From the IMG/VR virus record IMGVR_UViG_3300032893_000006, positions 1 to 64,000 of that record: a stretch of DNA of 64,000 bases; one strand, 5' to 3'. This document shows, piece after piece, positions 32,267-41,554 of the stretch. Origin of the DNA: a virus. The number at the start of each line of letters is the position of its first letter. Position 1 is the first letter of the stretch. The notes beneath the pieces were generated by a model. It did no database searches and was not told the origin of the DNA. It worked only from the letters and a program-made list of their open reading frames with translations. The position numbers and the translations under genes are program-made.

Positions 32267-33190
32267 TTACAGGTTTTCCAGAACGTCAGTCACGCGCTCC
32301 CAGTTAGTGCTGCAACGCCTGAGTAGCTCACGGTGGTTCTCTTCTTCCTCTTCGACGCGCTTGTATGCATCGTCGTCGCGAATCTCAACCACTTTGCGAC
32401 GTATCAAGTCTGCAATGACCGTTGGGTCCAAAGCGTCAAGCTCCCAACTGTCATCACCATGCACGTCGGCATAGCTGCGGAACCGGCTATCGGTGCTCTT
32501 GGCCGGGTTCGGTGGCGGTTTGTACTGCCGAATCTGATTCATGTTGAGAGCAATCCGGGAGAATTCAAACTGCGAGGAATCCCCCAGATGGTGAGCCATG
32601 AACATGCGGATGCGATCTTCAATATCGCGGCTCATGTCCTGTCCGGAAGGGTCGTGGTCGCCGAGATGAATCACATGGGTGGCTTGACCTTTCCTTGCGT
32701 TCCTGATGAAGCGCTGCGCGGCTCCCCACATCTCAGACTGAGACGTGTATCCACGGCAGGAGAAGTACGAAACATCCTCGGTCCGGCAGACACCTTCGAT
32801 CACGCCGACCAGTGCGTCTTTTTCGATCCACACCTCAGGACGTACCGGGCAGTTCTCCCACTTGTCTTTGCGATATTGTTCGGCGATGGCGGCGATGATC
32901 TCTTCCGGGCTGTCCCAGTGAGACACACTGCGAACGTTCCGCGTGCGATCCTCAAGAGCATTCCAGTCGATCATGCCTGCCAGACGCGCGTCGTTGACGA
33001 TGCTGCCGACACGCTTGTACTCCTGCTGCTTGTTCGGGATGATGTCCCTACTCACTAGCTGGTAGTACAACTGTCGAAGCGTCAGAACGAATCCTTGCGC
33101 CTGATATTGGGCAATGATGGCGTTACAGGTAGCGATGAGTGAGCGGCTTGACTCTGAGAACCGCTTCTCTTGATATTCAATCTTTGGCAT
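32267..33190 (-). CDS. Toprim-domain protein, topoisomerase VI A-like
   Basis: 307 residues. An N-terminal winged-helix-like segment (GFVLTLRQLYYQLVSRDIIPN) resembles TopoVI-A/Spo11 proteins. The Toprim domain has the Glu of VWIEKDAL and the DxD of HLGDHDPSGQDM, which bind Mg2+. The catalytic Tyr region of TopoVI is reduced. It may nick DNA or act in primase-like or recombination roles; family members are common in phages but little studied. Confidence 0.75.
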   Translation of the reverse strand: MPKIEYQEKRFSESSRSLIATCNAIIAQYQAQGFVLTLRQLYYQLVSRDIIPNKQQEYKRVGSIVNDARLAGMIDWNALEDRTRNVRSVSHWDSPEEIIAAIAEQYRKDKWENCPVRPEVWIEKDALVGVIEGVCRTEDVSYFSCRGYTSQSEMWGAAQRFIRNARKGQATHVIHLGDHDPSGQDMSRDIEDRIRMFMAHHLGDSSQFEFSRIALNMNQIRQYKPPPNPAKSTDSRFRSYADVHGDDSWELDALDPTVIADLIRRKVVEIRDDDAYKRVEEEEENHRELLRRCSTNWERVTDVLENL

Positions 33191-33196
33191 CTATCC

Positions 33197-33977
33197 TCAC
33201 TTTCCAGCGCCAAGCATGAAGCTCGCTCGGCTCTCAATTGCTTTGAGTACGTTTGCAGGATCACCGAAGAACGATTCGATTTTGTCGGATAATTTACAGA
33301 TCGACAGCATCGCTTCGTAGAAAAACTTTGCTGCTTCCTCGGTGTAGGGAATTTCCTGCAAGTGATCGAGTTCTCTTTCCGCAAACCCACCGATGAAGGA
33401 GTTCAGTTTATCCAGATAGTTGTCAGGTTCAGAATGACAGTTATCGCCTGCGCGCTCCCACACGATCTGATCTCCCGACTTGCGATGAGCCGTGACCTTG
33501 ACATAAGCCCGTGCCATCAAGCCCACCGAATATGTGTGATCGTCACTTGGCCAGCGGTAGTCGTGGATGCCGTGCCACGATCCTTTGTTTTCGGAGTAGT
33601 TCTTGTCGTAGCCGCCATTCGGGACAATCTTTCCATCTGCTGTCTTCCAGTAATGGATATTGGCACGTGTTGTGTAGAGAATGACTGTCTCGCGTGTGAC
33701 CTCGCAGTTCACATAATCCTGTGCGGCGATGCGAAGAAACTCGATGCCCTCCGCTTTGGTTTTTGTCATGACGTAGTAATTCACGCGCATCTTGCCGACA
33801 GAGATATCGCGTTTCTTGGCAGCGTTCGCTTTCGCTGTTAGCTCAAGCTCTTCCGGGATGGTGAAGGTGAACCACCCATCCTTATCGACACTGATCTCAG
33901 TCCGAAAAGAGAATTGGGTCGCCGCCAGAGTAGTTCTCCGGTCGAACTTCGATCTTTTCCGTTCCCAGTGATGGCAT
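33197..33977 (-). pseudogene. Unknown phage protein interrupted by a +1 frameshift
   Basis: From ATG 33977 (sharing a base with the stop of the upstream gene) the frame reads MPSLGTEKIEVRPENYSGGD, then hits a stop. The next frame continues TEISVDKDGWFTFTIPEELEL and runs on as a 200-residue protein to 33197. Removing one base from the A-run at 33905-33908 (TTTT on the coding strand) joins them into about 259 residues. The larger part has aromatic-rich segments (GSWHGIHDYRWPSDDHTY). Function unknown. Confidence 0.7.
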
Positions 33978-34387
33978 CAGGCCCCCAGTCTCTTCCGAAG
34001 TTTAGACCACTCTGCCCCAGTCAAAAGGTCGAGCGGATGGTTGTCAGGAGTCATCTCAGAGAGAAGGAACTGGATCGCGCTGGCATCCTTATAGTCGGGA
34101 CGCTCATGGAAGGCGCGATACTTTTCCTCGCGCTCGATACGCTCGCGATTCTTTTCTTCGTGCTCTCGAATCATTTCTGGCGTGGCGACGACAAAATGCG
34201 AGCGGCTGTACCCCTTGGTGCGTCCAGTGACCTTGTCGATCTGCGTAGTACCGACCCAGACACTTTTCGGAGTAACCTTTGTGATGGTGTGGATGACTCC
34301 AGACCATCGCGTTTCACCGGAAGCAATCGAGCGAATAATTGGGGCGATCTTATCGCCTGCCTTTACATCCATCAATGTCTTTTCCAT
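33977..34387 (-). CDS. Unknown phage protein
   Basis: 136 residues from ATG 34387 with GGAGG upstream. Beta-rich N terminus (DVKAGDKIAPIIRSIASGE, TKVTPKSVWVGTTQI), a charged helix (REHEEKNRERIEREEKY) and a short C domain. Its stop overlaps the ATG of the frameshifted gene, supporting that start. Confidence 0.6.
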   Translation of the reverse strand: MEKTLMDVKAGDKIAPIIRSIASGETRWSGVIHTITKVTPKSVWVGTTQIDKVTGRTKGYSRSHFVVATPEMIREHEEKNRERIEREEKYRAFHERPDYKDASAIQFLLSEMTPDNHPLDLLTGAEWSKLRKRLGA

Positions 34388-34445
34388 AACACCTCCGCGA
34401 TCTCCGATTGAGTTGCCCTCGAAACCGTGTAGCTTTTTTCAGGGA

Positions 34446-34637
34446 ATGGCAACGGATCGGAGTCAAGGATCGTCACCGATCAGACGCACAGCGATACGTT
34501 ACCCAGTGCCCAGTGTCGATGGCGGCAAGAAGTTCAAGCGCCTCGGAGGAATCGCCCGATTCCTTGCCACCATCTACGCCGCCGCGATTTTCATGGCGGC
34601 AACTCAAGTTCTCCAATTGATCCCCCGATCAAGATAG
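34446..34637 (+). CDS. Possible small plus-strand membrane protein
   Basis: 63 residues from ATG 34446 preceded by AGGGA. A basic N terminus is followed by GGIARFLATIYAAAIFMAAT, a hydrophobic helix. It lies alone on the plus strand in a gap between minus-strand genes. Plausible but supported only by hydrophobicity and a weak ribosome-binding site. Confidence 0.3.
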   Translation: MATDRSQGSSPIRRTAIRYPVPSVDGGKKFKRLGGIARFLATIYAAAIFMAATQVLQLIPRSR

Positions 34638-34675
34638 AAAAGTTACTTGTTAGTCTGCGCTCAGAGGGAACGTCA

Positions 34676-34703
34676 TGTCAACAAGAATTTTACCGAAGTA
34701 AAA
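34676..34703 (-). promoter_or_regulatory. Operator-like element with -35 (copy 1)
   Basis: TGTCAA (TTGACA on the minus strand), 4 nt, then AATTTTAC-NNNN-GTAAAA. The same arrangement with identical spacing recurs at 42487-42513. It probably controls the minus-strand genes starting at 34387; no good -10 box is visible. Confidence 0.5.
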
Positions 34704-34705
34704 GG

Positions 34706-34918
34706 CTATGACTTGTCACGAGTCTTCAAGAGAAACAGCGGCCATAGACAAGCCACCTGTATCTTGGCCAAGAGATAGTAGAATTCGAAGCCCTCGAAGC
34801 GCTCGCGACTTCTGCGGTCTGCTTCCCGAGAGCTTTCTGTAGGTGTGAGAATCATGCCAGCGAAGATCACGGCGACACTCAGGACGTATGCCGTCGCGAT
34901 CACGATAAGCGCCCTCAC
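34706..34918 (-). CDS. Two-TM small membrane protein
   Basis: 70 residues from GTG 34918 with AGGAG upstream. Helices RALIVIATAYVLSVAVIFAGMIL and YYLLAKIQVACLWPLFLL. It overlaps the stop of the upstream gene (GTGA). Unknown function. Confidence 0.6.
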   Translation of the reverse strand: MRALIVIATAYVLSVAVIFAGMILTPTESSREADRRSRERFEGFEFYYLLAKIQVACLWPLFLLKTRDKS

Positions 34919-35121
34919 TGCGTGCTCCTGAAGCGAGCGTAAATCTTGTCGTTCGCTCTTGCGACAATCCCCGCTGGTCCGGGGACATTGAGCCTCACGC
35001 TCTCCGCCGCGCTCTTGCACTTCCTATGCCAGACGGTGGTGCCCCAATACTCACTGACCACCTTGCGATAGATGAAGTTGTAGCGCCGGACGTAGATATC
35101 GATTATCGGTCGTGGTTTCAT
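34915..35121 (-). CDS. Small basic protein
   Basis: 68 residues, rich in Arg, Tyr and Lys (IDIYVRRYNFIYRKVVSEYW). No known motif. Coupled to the membrane protein gene downstream. Confidence 0.55.
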   Translation of the reverse strand: MKPRPIIDIYVRRYNFIYRKVVSEYWGTTVWHRKCKSAAESVRLNVPGPAGIVARANDKIYARFRSTQ

Positions 35122-35156
35122 GCGTCCTCCGAATGTTGGTCGCCTATCAAGGCGGG

Positions 35157-35594
35157 TTACTTCGTTAGCTTGGCCACATACCGCTTGCAGGATTCGAGTG
35201 ATGGAAACGTTTCGCTCGGTTGCTCGCCGGTTGGTATGTAGCGCCAGCCGTCCGGCGTCTCTTCGATCTGGCCTTTAATCTGGCCGTTGATAGAGAGCAC
35301 GCAGGAACCATCCTTGAGGTGTTTGAATTCGATGTGCACGCCGCTCGCTATCACCAGATCGAGGCGCGAGGATACCATCTCCGGCGCGCGTCGCACAGAG
35401 GCGTGTTTCTGCTCTTCCACAACTTCCCACTTGCCTACATTGTTGCCGTTGCGGTCGCGGATATTTCCACTCTCGCCGCCAGCGGCAGGCTCCTGCGGCC
35501 ACTCACGCTTACTCTTGGCGTACAGTTCCGTCCACACGTCGTCCAGACTCTGCATGGCCTCGTTGCCGAGTTCAATTTCCAGTCTGAATTTCAT
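35157..35594 (-). CDS. Unknown phage protein
   Basis: 145 residues from ATG 35594, chosen over ATG 35600 because GGAGG lies at a better distance. FRLEIELGNEAM at the start and a beta-rich C terminus (LVIASGVHIEFKHLKDGSCVLSI). Unknown function. Confidence 0.55.
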   Translation of the reverse strand: MKFRLEIELGNEAMQSLDDVWTELYAKSKREWPQEPAAGGESGNIRDRNGNNVGKWEVVEEQKHASVRRAPEMVSSRLDLVIASGVHIEFKHLKDGSCVLSINGQIKGQIEETPDGWRYIPTGEQPSETFPSLESCKRYVAKLTK

Positions 35595-35647
35595 AGTCAT
35601 TTCCTCCGATACTCACGCTGTGAGCCGTTGTGGTGCGTTGGTGTTTA

Positions 35648-35662
35648 TCCAGACCTTGGACG
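35648..35662. repeat. Recurrent palindromic motif (copy 2)
   Basis: TCCAGACCTTGGACG just after a minus-strand gene stop and about 55 nt before the next minus-strand start. The identical 15-mer occurs at 43180. Confidence 0.5.
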
Positions 35663-35890
35663 CTAGCGCCGCACGGCGCGCACGTCGCAGAGGCTAGTGC
35701 GTCCCGGCGCGAAGCGTACGCGCAGAATAGGTTCGAGCCACGGCATCACATCTTCAACCGTGACGTTGCCTGCTGTCCAGAATCCTTCCGACTCTTGGCC
35801 GTGCGCAATACGCACTTGCGTCCTCCCCATGGACGGCGAGTAGTAACAGGTGACGCGCGGTGCCTCTGGTGTTGTGTTGGTCTCGCTCAT
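35663..35890 (-). CDS. Small unknown phage protein
   Basis: 75 residues from ATG 35890. Beta-rich (PRVTCYYSPSMGRTQVRIAHG) and basic at the C terminus. No known family. Overlaps the stop of the upstream gene. Confidence 0.5.
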   Translation of the reverse strand: MSETNTTPEAPRVTCYYSPSMGRTQVRIAHGQESEGFWTAGNVTVEDVMPWLEPILRVRFAPGRTSLCDVRAVRR

Positions 35891-36516
35891 AGGCACTCCC
35901 CGTCCTCGTCGAATTCGTATTCGTTCGCTATGATGGTTTCGTCGACTGCCTCGTCACTGGTTTGGTAGTGATACTCCTCTTCAAGACTTCTGTATATCCA
36001 ATCTGCAAAGCTGCGCATGGAGTCTTGGAGTTCATTGGATACAACGAGACTTAATTCGTCTCCCTCATCGTCGGTGGCTGTGACGCTCATCATCCCCGAG
36101 TGACTATAGCGGTTGTCGTTCTGGCTGATTATGCCGTTCATCGACTTGCCTTCGAGAAGACGCAGGCGGCATTGCAGCGCCATGAGCGAGTCTGCGATCT
36201 CGTGCAACGTCGAGTCGGTAGGAAATTCTTTACGAATAGCTTCTGCGCATCCGGGCTCAAACTTATAGCTGCCGGTAAAGCACGCGCCGTCGCCCTGTGA
36301 CCAGAATCCAGACCACCAGATGTTTACCTCGTGGCGCGTTTTTCCGTTCATGAGCTTCACCTCATGCGTGTTGAACGTGATTCCAAGAATTTTCGCCGCC
36401 GTCTCGAATGATTCGTACTCTGGTTCAAACTCAAAGCCTTCGAGCCACCATTCGCGCGCACGTTGCTTTGCTTCATCCGACAACTGTTCGAACTGTAAAA
36501 CGGTCTCTGTCTCCAT
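35887..36516 (-). CDS. Conserved phage protein with WWSGFWSQGDGACF motif
   Basis: 209 residues. FEQLSDEAKQRAREWWLEG and IWWSGFWSQGDGACFTG are features of a widespread phage protein family of unknown function, sometimes labelled antitoxin without proof. Acidic C terminus. A GGAGGGG ribosome-binding site precedes ATG 36516. Confidence 0.7.
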   Translation of the reverse strand: METETVLQFEQLSDEAKQRAREWWLEGFEFEPEYESFETAAKILGITFNTHEVKLMNGKTRHEVNIWWSGFWSQGDGACFTGSYKFEPGCAEAIRKEFPTDSTLHEIADSLMALQCRLRLLEGKSMNGIISQNDNRYSHSGMMSVTATDDEGDELSLVVSNELQDSMRSFADWIYRSLEEEYHYQTSDEAVDETIIANEYEFDEDGECL

Positions 36517-36562
36517 AGTGTGTCCCCTCCGAGGGATTGTCAGTTCATATCGTGTTGGTTGT

Positions 36563-36757
36563 TTATCGATTGATCTTCTTCTTCATCACCAATTCAACGC
36601 AAACAGCGATGGAGAGAAACAGCGCAAGCGGACCTAAGAGAGCAATCAGCGCGACATCGGGATCAATTCTCCCTTGATCGTCTCGAACTATATCCAGTGC
36701 AATACGTGCGCCGAAAACTCCGGCGATAAACCATAACGCTACGATGATTCCTATCAT
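36563..36757 (-). CDS. Two-TM small membrane protein
   Basis: 64 residues from ATG 36757 (AAAGGA upstream). Helices IGIIVALWFIAGVFGARIAL and VALIALLGPLALFLSIAVCV, basic tail MKKKINR. Unknown role. Confidence 0.6.
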   Translation of the reverse strand: MIGIIVALWFIAGVFGARIALDIVRDDQGRIDPDVALIALLGPLALFLSIAVCVELVMKKKINR

Positions 36758-36807
36758 GTTGTTGTCCTTTCTGCCGGGAAACCGACCCGGCGCGGGTTGC
36801 GAGTTTA

Positions 36808-37128
36808 TCAGTCTGGTGGAAGCCCCCTCCATGTGTTTCGAATGAAGTCGCCAAAAGCGCCACTAATCATCACGATGCATTTATGGGTATAGAAAATTGA
36901 TGGTTGTGTGCGGACAGCGTAGGAAAGAAAATTCGCCGCGTCGGTTGTCCGGCCAGAATCGAAAAGGCGATTCAAATAAACCACTAATGCCCTGATCTGC
37001 TTTTGTGTTTGAGCAGTTGTCGCCGCCAGCCGCGCCACACGCTCAATAGCGGTATCACTGTCAGGGAATGGCGCGGTTGCCGGGGCAGATAGAATTGCGG
37101 TTACTAGGTCCGCTACTGAAATACTCAT
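36808..37128 (-). CDS. Unknown phage protein
   Basis: 106 residues, helical (AIERVARLAATTAQTQKQIRAL), neutral to basic. No family recognised. Confidence 0.5.
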   Translation of the reverse strand: MSISVADLVTAILSAPATAPFPDSDTAIERVARLAATTAQTQKQIRALVVYLNRLFDSGRTTDAANFLSYAVRTQPSIFYTHKCIVMISGAFGDFIRNTWRGLPPD

Positions 37129-37174
37129 TGCCGGTCCAGTCTGCCGCGATACGCTCGCGGCCAGCGGTTACTGG

Positions 37175-38428
37175 CTAACGGTCAACGTACACTGTATCCC
37201 CGAATGGTGCCGTTTTGTTTTCGGTCGTGCTCAACCACAACACGGGGTACGGTGGCGGAACCTCAGGAAAGGTTCCGTACAGGTCCGTGATGCAGATGGC
37301 GCACACTGCTGTGCCGTCCTTCTCGATTGCCTCAAGCGCTGGCCGAAAGTTCGTGCCGCCGCCGCCTTTGGGTTTCCACTCCAACGGCTCGCCCTTGCCA
37401 AAATGATCGACGCCACACACGGCGGCATCCGCATAGATCACAGTCACGCCAGCCGGTGAGCACTCGTCGATGACGGACTCAATAATTCCACGCGCGTATT
37501 GCAGTGACGTGGCGTCGACTGATCCTGACGTGTCTACCATGATTGCGACTTCGCCCATCTCGTGCGAGTGAAGCGCTGGCAGGTAGATGCCATGCGAGAT
37601 GTAGCGGGTATTAGGCCGCGTCCATGAGTAGTCGCTATTAGTGCGCTCAGAAAAGAAACGGAGCAGTAGAGACCGCAGGTCGACGCGCGGCCTCATTGCC
37701 ACTTCCATGAAACGATTCATGCCAACCGGGAGGTTCCCCATCATCTTGGCTTGCGTCGCCGCCATGGTCGTGCGCTCTTTCCAGTCCTGCTCACTTGGAG
37801 CAGGCGCGCCGCCCTCGTCTGGCTGTGTAGGCGCGTCGCGGACTTCACCGAGCGGGTCAGGCTGTCCATCACCGCTAGCGCCGTCCTGAGGGGTTCCCTG
37901 CGCGTTTGATTGGCCCTGTGACGCGCTGTTCGATTGTTGCTGGCCCTTTCCACCCTGTTTCTGCTGCTGGCCATTGCTGCCGCCAGTTCCGGCCTGCTGT
38001 TGGCCAGACTTGCCGCTTTGCTGGCCCGGATTTTCACCAAGTCGCGCGTAGTACCATTCTGCCGACTTGCCCTCCTCTCCAGACTTCGGATAGAAAACAC
38101 CTTCTGGCAACTTAAAACCAGCCTCGCGCAGTTCGTGATTGATTGCCATGTCGCAGGCCATGTTCCATGGCGTCATGCCGCGCCCGTCACGCCGCCATGG
38201 ATGCCCCGCCGCGCAGTGCATGACTTCATGCGCGACTAGCGCCGTGCATACGTCATGCGATAGCGTCTCGATGAAGGCGGGATTGAAAGCCAGTACGCGT
38301 CCATCTGTCCACGCCGTCTGGCACGTTGAATCTTCGCGCAGTTCGAGATGCAGCGCGAGCGATCCAAAGAACGGGGATTCGAGGACCAAACTTGTACGGG
38401 CTGCGACCAGTTTACTTTTTGCGCTCAT
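37175..38428 (-). CDS. vWA-domain metallopeptidase-like protein (DUF2201 type)
   Basis: 417 residues. The N-terminal half carries HEVMHCAAGH, an HExxH zinc-protease motif, in a DUF2201-like domain (ALVAHEVMHCAAGHPWRRDGR, MACDMAINHELREAG). A Gln/Gly-rich linker follows. The C-terminal vWA domain has the MIDAS motif DTSGSVD. It is encoded downstream of a MoxR-type ATPase and a DUF3150-like gene, the classic ATPase-plus-vWA pairing used for protein remodelling or metal loading. GAGGAG precedes the ATG. Confidence 0.8.
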   Translation of the reverse strand: MSAKSKLVAARTSLVLESPFFGSLALHLELREDSTCQTAWTDGRVLAFNPAFIETLSHDVCTALVAHEVMHCAAGHPWRRDGRGMTPWNMACDMAINHELREAGFKLPEGVFYPKSGEEGKSAEWYYARLGENPGQQSGKSGQQQAGTGGSNGQQQKQGGKGQQQSNSASQGQSNAQGTPQDGASGDGQPDPLGEVRDAPTQPDEGGAPAPSEQDWKERTTMAATQAKMMGNLPVGMNRFMEVAMRPRVDLRSLLLRFFSERTNSDYSWTRPNTRYISHGIYLPALHSHEMGEVAIMVDTSGSVDATSLQYARGIIESVIDECSPAGVTVIYADAAVCGVDHFGKGEPLEWKPKGGGGTNFRPALEAIEKDGTAVCAICITDLYGTFPEVPPPYPVLWLSTTENKTAPFGDTVYVDR

Positions 38429-39053
38429 ATCTTTTTCTCCTCATCGTCAGCGATTTTTCTGTGCTGTGTTTGAGTAATCTCTCATGTAAAGTTCCCGGAG
38501 TGATGCCAAGTTTATTTGCCCATTCAGTCAGAGTCAGCGTCTCTCCGTTATGTGTGAGTCTGCGATTGTGCCGAGTATTATTCGCCTGCTCTTTAGCGCT
38601 CGCCCATCGGCAATTTCCCGGCTCGTAATTGCCATCGTTGTTGTTACGTTCGATGGACTGCCCACGTTCACGCTCGCCCATATCAGCAAAAAAGTTTTTG
38701 AAGTCTAACCAACGCTGGCAGATTGCAATGCTACGTGCGCCGTAGAGCGGATACTTCGGATCAAGCGGATTGGTGCATCGAGAAAGCATTCCTTTCCAAC
38801 TGGCATAGGCGCGCGTTTTGGACCGCCCATGCGTGGTTTTCAGTTCCTGCATTCTTGCCGACGTGCGATCTCGTTTGAGACATCCGCACGACTGTGTATT
38901 GCCGGTGATGAGACGGTAACCTAGAACAATTGCGACCGCTCCGCAATCGCACTGACATTCCCACTGTGTATTTCCAGCACGATTACTCGCTGCGCGCCTC
39001 ACTACTTGCAGGCGCGCAAACCGTTTACCAGTCAGATTGAGAGGGCTACTCAT
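38412..39053 (-). CDS. Homing endonuclease inserted in the ATPase/vWA operon
   Basis: 213 residues. N-terminal zinc-finger-like CQCDCG..SCGCLKR; the nuclease core (KTRAYASWKGMLSRCTNP, ICQRWLDFKNFFADMGE, NYEPGNCRWASAKEQ) is the same as in the protein at 26449; a C-terminal HTH-like segment TLTEWANKLGITPGTLHERL follows. It overlaps both neighbours by a few bases, so the invasion left the operon readable. Confidence 0.75.
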   Translation of the reverse strand: MSSPLNLTGKRFARLQVVRRAASNRAGNTQWECQCDCGAVAIVLGYRLITGNTQSCGCLKRDRTSARMQELKTTHGRSKTRAYASWKGMLSRCTNPLDPKYPLYGARSIAICQRWLDFKNFFADMGERERGQSIERNNNDGNYEPGNCRWASAKEQANNTRHNRRLTHNGETLTLTEWANKLGITPGTLHERLLKHSTEKSLTMRRKRYERKK

Positions 39054-39952
39054 TGTGCAACGATTTTCCCGTAAGTTGCCGCCATTGCGTCCAGAATGCT
39101 CTGTGCGCGTTTGGCTGTATCGACGCGTACGTTCATGTCCTCGCGCAGTACCTGAGGCTCAGCAACGGCCAGCGCTTCGGTTTGCTGGCGCAACTGTTCG
39201 AGCGTCGGATCATCGGCAAGGTTGATGCGCTTCAAAACGTCGCACACGTCACGAGCGTTCTGAATGAGAGAATCACGGAAGATTCCGGGCTTGATCTCGC
39301 CATCCTCGCCCTTGGTCGTCGCCGTCAGACGTTCGTGGATGCGTTGCACAACTTCATGCAAGCGCTTCACGGCGTCGTTTTGCGCGTCCTCAAATTCCGC
39401 CCTTGCGCGCTGCTCTGTTTTCTCTGCGAGTATCTTGATCTCCTCTTCGGAGAGTTCAACGCGCCAATCTCCGGCAGACGGCACAGGTTTGAATTGAATA
39501 TCAAAGCTGTAGCGCGAGCGAAGGTCGGTCGGGTAGTCCGTATCTTCAAACAGGCCATTAAAGCGCCGCTGCGCTTCGACGCGAAGTGCCGGATAGTCAG
39601 CGATGAATTCGTCAAGCAGCGTATCGAACTTGTGCCGCCCTTGCCGCATGAGGTCCATGTACGTGTGGTAGTTTTTGACGGGCAGAATGCGCCATCCGTC
39701 GTCGGACCATGGCAGCGTCTGTGCATCGTTCAACTGGCGCAGCGCGCCGATGTGCTGTACCAGTGCCTTGTACGTTACAGCGTCGGCAGGCAGAAGGTGC
39801 TTGTTATAGCGGCCTGCGTCCAGACTTGCGCCGTGCGCGTCGGCGACTTCTTGCGAGACCTTGCGGTCATATTTGCGCGCCGTCCATGCGGTGATGCGCA
39901 ACCCTGCGAGCATTGCACGCGTGTGAAGGTCTTTCTGTTGTGTTTTTGCCAT
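39050..39952 (-). CDS. DUF3150-like protein of the ATPase/vWA module
   Basis: 300 residues. TAWTARKYDRKVSQEVADAHGA..GRYNKHLL, TLPWSDDGWRILP and a long charged helix in the C half fit proteins found between MoxR-type ATPases and vWA proteins. Likely a structural or substrate-adaptor subunit. Starts 3 nt downstream of the ATPase stop. Confidence 0.65.
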   Translation of the reverse strand: MAKTQQKDLHTRAMLAGLRITAWTARKYDRKVSQEVADAHGASLDAGRYNKHLLPADAVTYKALVQHIGALRQLNDAQTLPWSDDGWRILPVKNYHTYMDLMRQGRHKFDTLLDEFIADYPALRVEAQRRFNGLFEDTDYPTDLRSRYSFDIQFKPVPSAGDWRVELSEEEIKILAEKTEQRARAEFEDAQNDAVKRLHEVVQRIHERLTATTKGEDGEIKPGIFRDSLIQNARDVCDVLKRINLADDPTLEQLRQQTEALAVAEPQVLREDMNVRVDTAKRAQSILDAMAATYGKIVAQ

Positions 39953-39954
39953 GG

Positions 39955-40985
39955 CTATCGATTACCCCCCGAGATAAGTTGCCCCAATGGGCCAGCGTTG
40001 AGATTGTTGAAGGTTTGTGTATACGCAAGTTTGGGCGTGTGACGGATTGCATCACGAAAAGCCAAGACAGCGAATTCGCCGCGATCCTTCGTGAGCCGTG
40101 CAATGTACTTTCCAACATGCGCAAAGTTCTGTTCGTTGGCGCGTGCCGCAAGTCCAGTCGTCACCGCGTACAGTTCGTCGACCTTGGTTGGGATCGGTGA
40201 ATTAACTGGATCGGTAAGAATCTGATCGATGGTGACAAGACTTCCAGCGAGCTTGCGAAATGCAAGGTACTCGGTCGCTGCTGCGACTCCGACTGCGCCA
40301 GCGAAGGCGGCGGCTTCAATGTCGCGCGGCAGGTTCAACTGCTCAAGCTGTGCGACGCGCGCCCATGTGCGCGGTACCGGCGAGTTTACAAGGTCTGCCG
40401 ATGCTTCGAACTTTGAGAGCAGGTCTGGCCGGTAGCGAAGGAAGGCAATCAGAGTAACCGGGATGCCGGAATCAATCGCCCATCCTGACCAGTCGTCGAT
40501 GATTGCTTCGAGTTCGACGATAGCCGCGAACCGCGACTTGACGGGCTCAAGGATGCCAGTCACGCCAGCGCGATCTGTACGGCGGTTTGTTGCCGCGACG
40601 AACGTCACGCAATCGGGCAGCTTGTGACCGTTCACGCGACGCGCCAGCAGCAACTGCATAAAGCTGGCCTGCACTGCCGGTGGAGCTTGGCCAAGTCATC
40701 GAGAAACCACACGGTTGGCTTGGTGGCGTCGATTGCGTCGGCGAGTTCGCCGTACGGAAGAAAGGTTGCGCGCTTCGCGCTTTTCTCCGGCCACGGCAAG
40801 CCCTTTGCGTCGGTCGGGTCGGCGACGGCAGGATGCGAGATGATGAGTTCAGCTTTTGCCGCTTGCGTGGCTTGCAGCACGATATCTGTTTTGCCGATAC
40901 CGGGTGCGCCAGTGATGAGTAAGGGCAGGCGCGCGGGAATCATTGCCGCGAGCAGTTGAGTAAGTTGCGATGGACTGATTGCCAT
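39955..40985 (-). pseudogene. MoxR-type AAA ATPase with a -1 frameshift
   Basis: From ATG 40985 the frame has Walker A ITGAPGIGKTD and ends after VWFLDDL (Walker B). The downstream frame resumes APPAVQASFMQLLLARRVNGH and carries FVAATNRRTD (sensor) and a long C domain to 39955. Adding one G in the GGCC run at 40689-40692 gives DDLGQAPPAVQ, the exact motif expected, and a protein of about 343 residues. It probably drives the vWA metallopeptidase module. The break is most likely an assembly indel. Confidence 0.8.
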
Positions 40986-41027
40986 GGTGTCCCCTCCGAG
41001 GGATGGTGTGTTGATGGTTGTGGTTGT

Positions 41028-41044
41028 GTCCAGATTCTGGACGG
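41028..41044. repeat. Recurrent palindromic motif (copy 3)
   Basis: GTCCAGATTCTGGACGG in the leader of the ATPase gene: 7-bp arms GTCCAGA/TCTGGAC around a single T. Followed on the minus strand by an AC-rich spacer and then TCGGAGGGG. Confidence 0.5.
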
Positions 41045-41051
41045 ATGCATA

Positions 41052-41297
41052 TTACAGCGTGTCAATGTCGAAGTGAATGCGACCACGCAACACGCGTGCG
41101 CGTGTCTTGATGCGGTTGAGGTCGACAATCGCGCGGCTGTAGTTGCCGGTGATCTCGCGCCACTCGTCCTCGCTCATATCGTCTGTCTGGTTGCGGAAAT
41201 TTGCGCGTGCGGTTTCGAATGCGTGCTGCGCGTAGGATGCCTCGCCTTTCAGCGCGTGCAGTTCGCTAGCGCTTTGAATCAATCTGGTTATGCTCAT
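41052..41297 (-). CDS. Small helical protein
   Basis: 81 residues, entirely helical (LIQSASELHALKGEASYAQHAFET..NFRNQTDDMSE). No known family. Confidence 0.55.
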   Translation of the reverse strand: MSITRLIQSASELHALKGEASYAQHAFETARANFRNQTDDMSEDEWREITGNYSRAIVDLNRIKTRARVLRGRIHFDIDTL

Positions 41298-41332
41298 AAC
41301 CCCTCCGAGGGTTGGGTTGTGGTGCGTTGCGG

Positions 41333-41515
41333 TTATGCCAGCAGGTCGATGCGCTTGGTGCTTGTCATCAACTGCGCAGGTCGTGAGACGTAGCGCGCGA
41401 CCTCAAACACTGTCGCTGTGCTGTCAACGTCGCGTTGTATGGCCAGTGCCTTGCGTGCAGCGTCCTCTTCTGACTCTGCGTCGACTTCGATGGTCCACGT
41501 GACTCTGTATTCCAT
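41333..41515 (-). CDS. Conserved 60-residue phage/plasmid protein
   Basis: YRVTWTIEVDAESEEDAARKALAIQRDVDSTATVFEV is a compact beta-alpha-beta domain seen repeatedly as a free-standing small gene in phages and plasmids; role unknown. Confidence 0.7.
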   Translation of the reverse strand: MEYRVTWTIEVDAESEEDAARKALAIQRDVDSTATVFEVARYVSRPAQLMTSTKRIDLLA

Positions 41516-41554
41516 GTGATCTCCCCAATGATCTCAATGACAGTGCGTTGTGGT

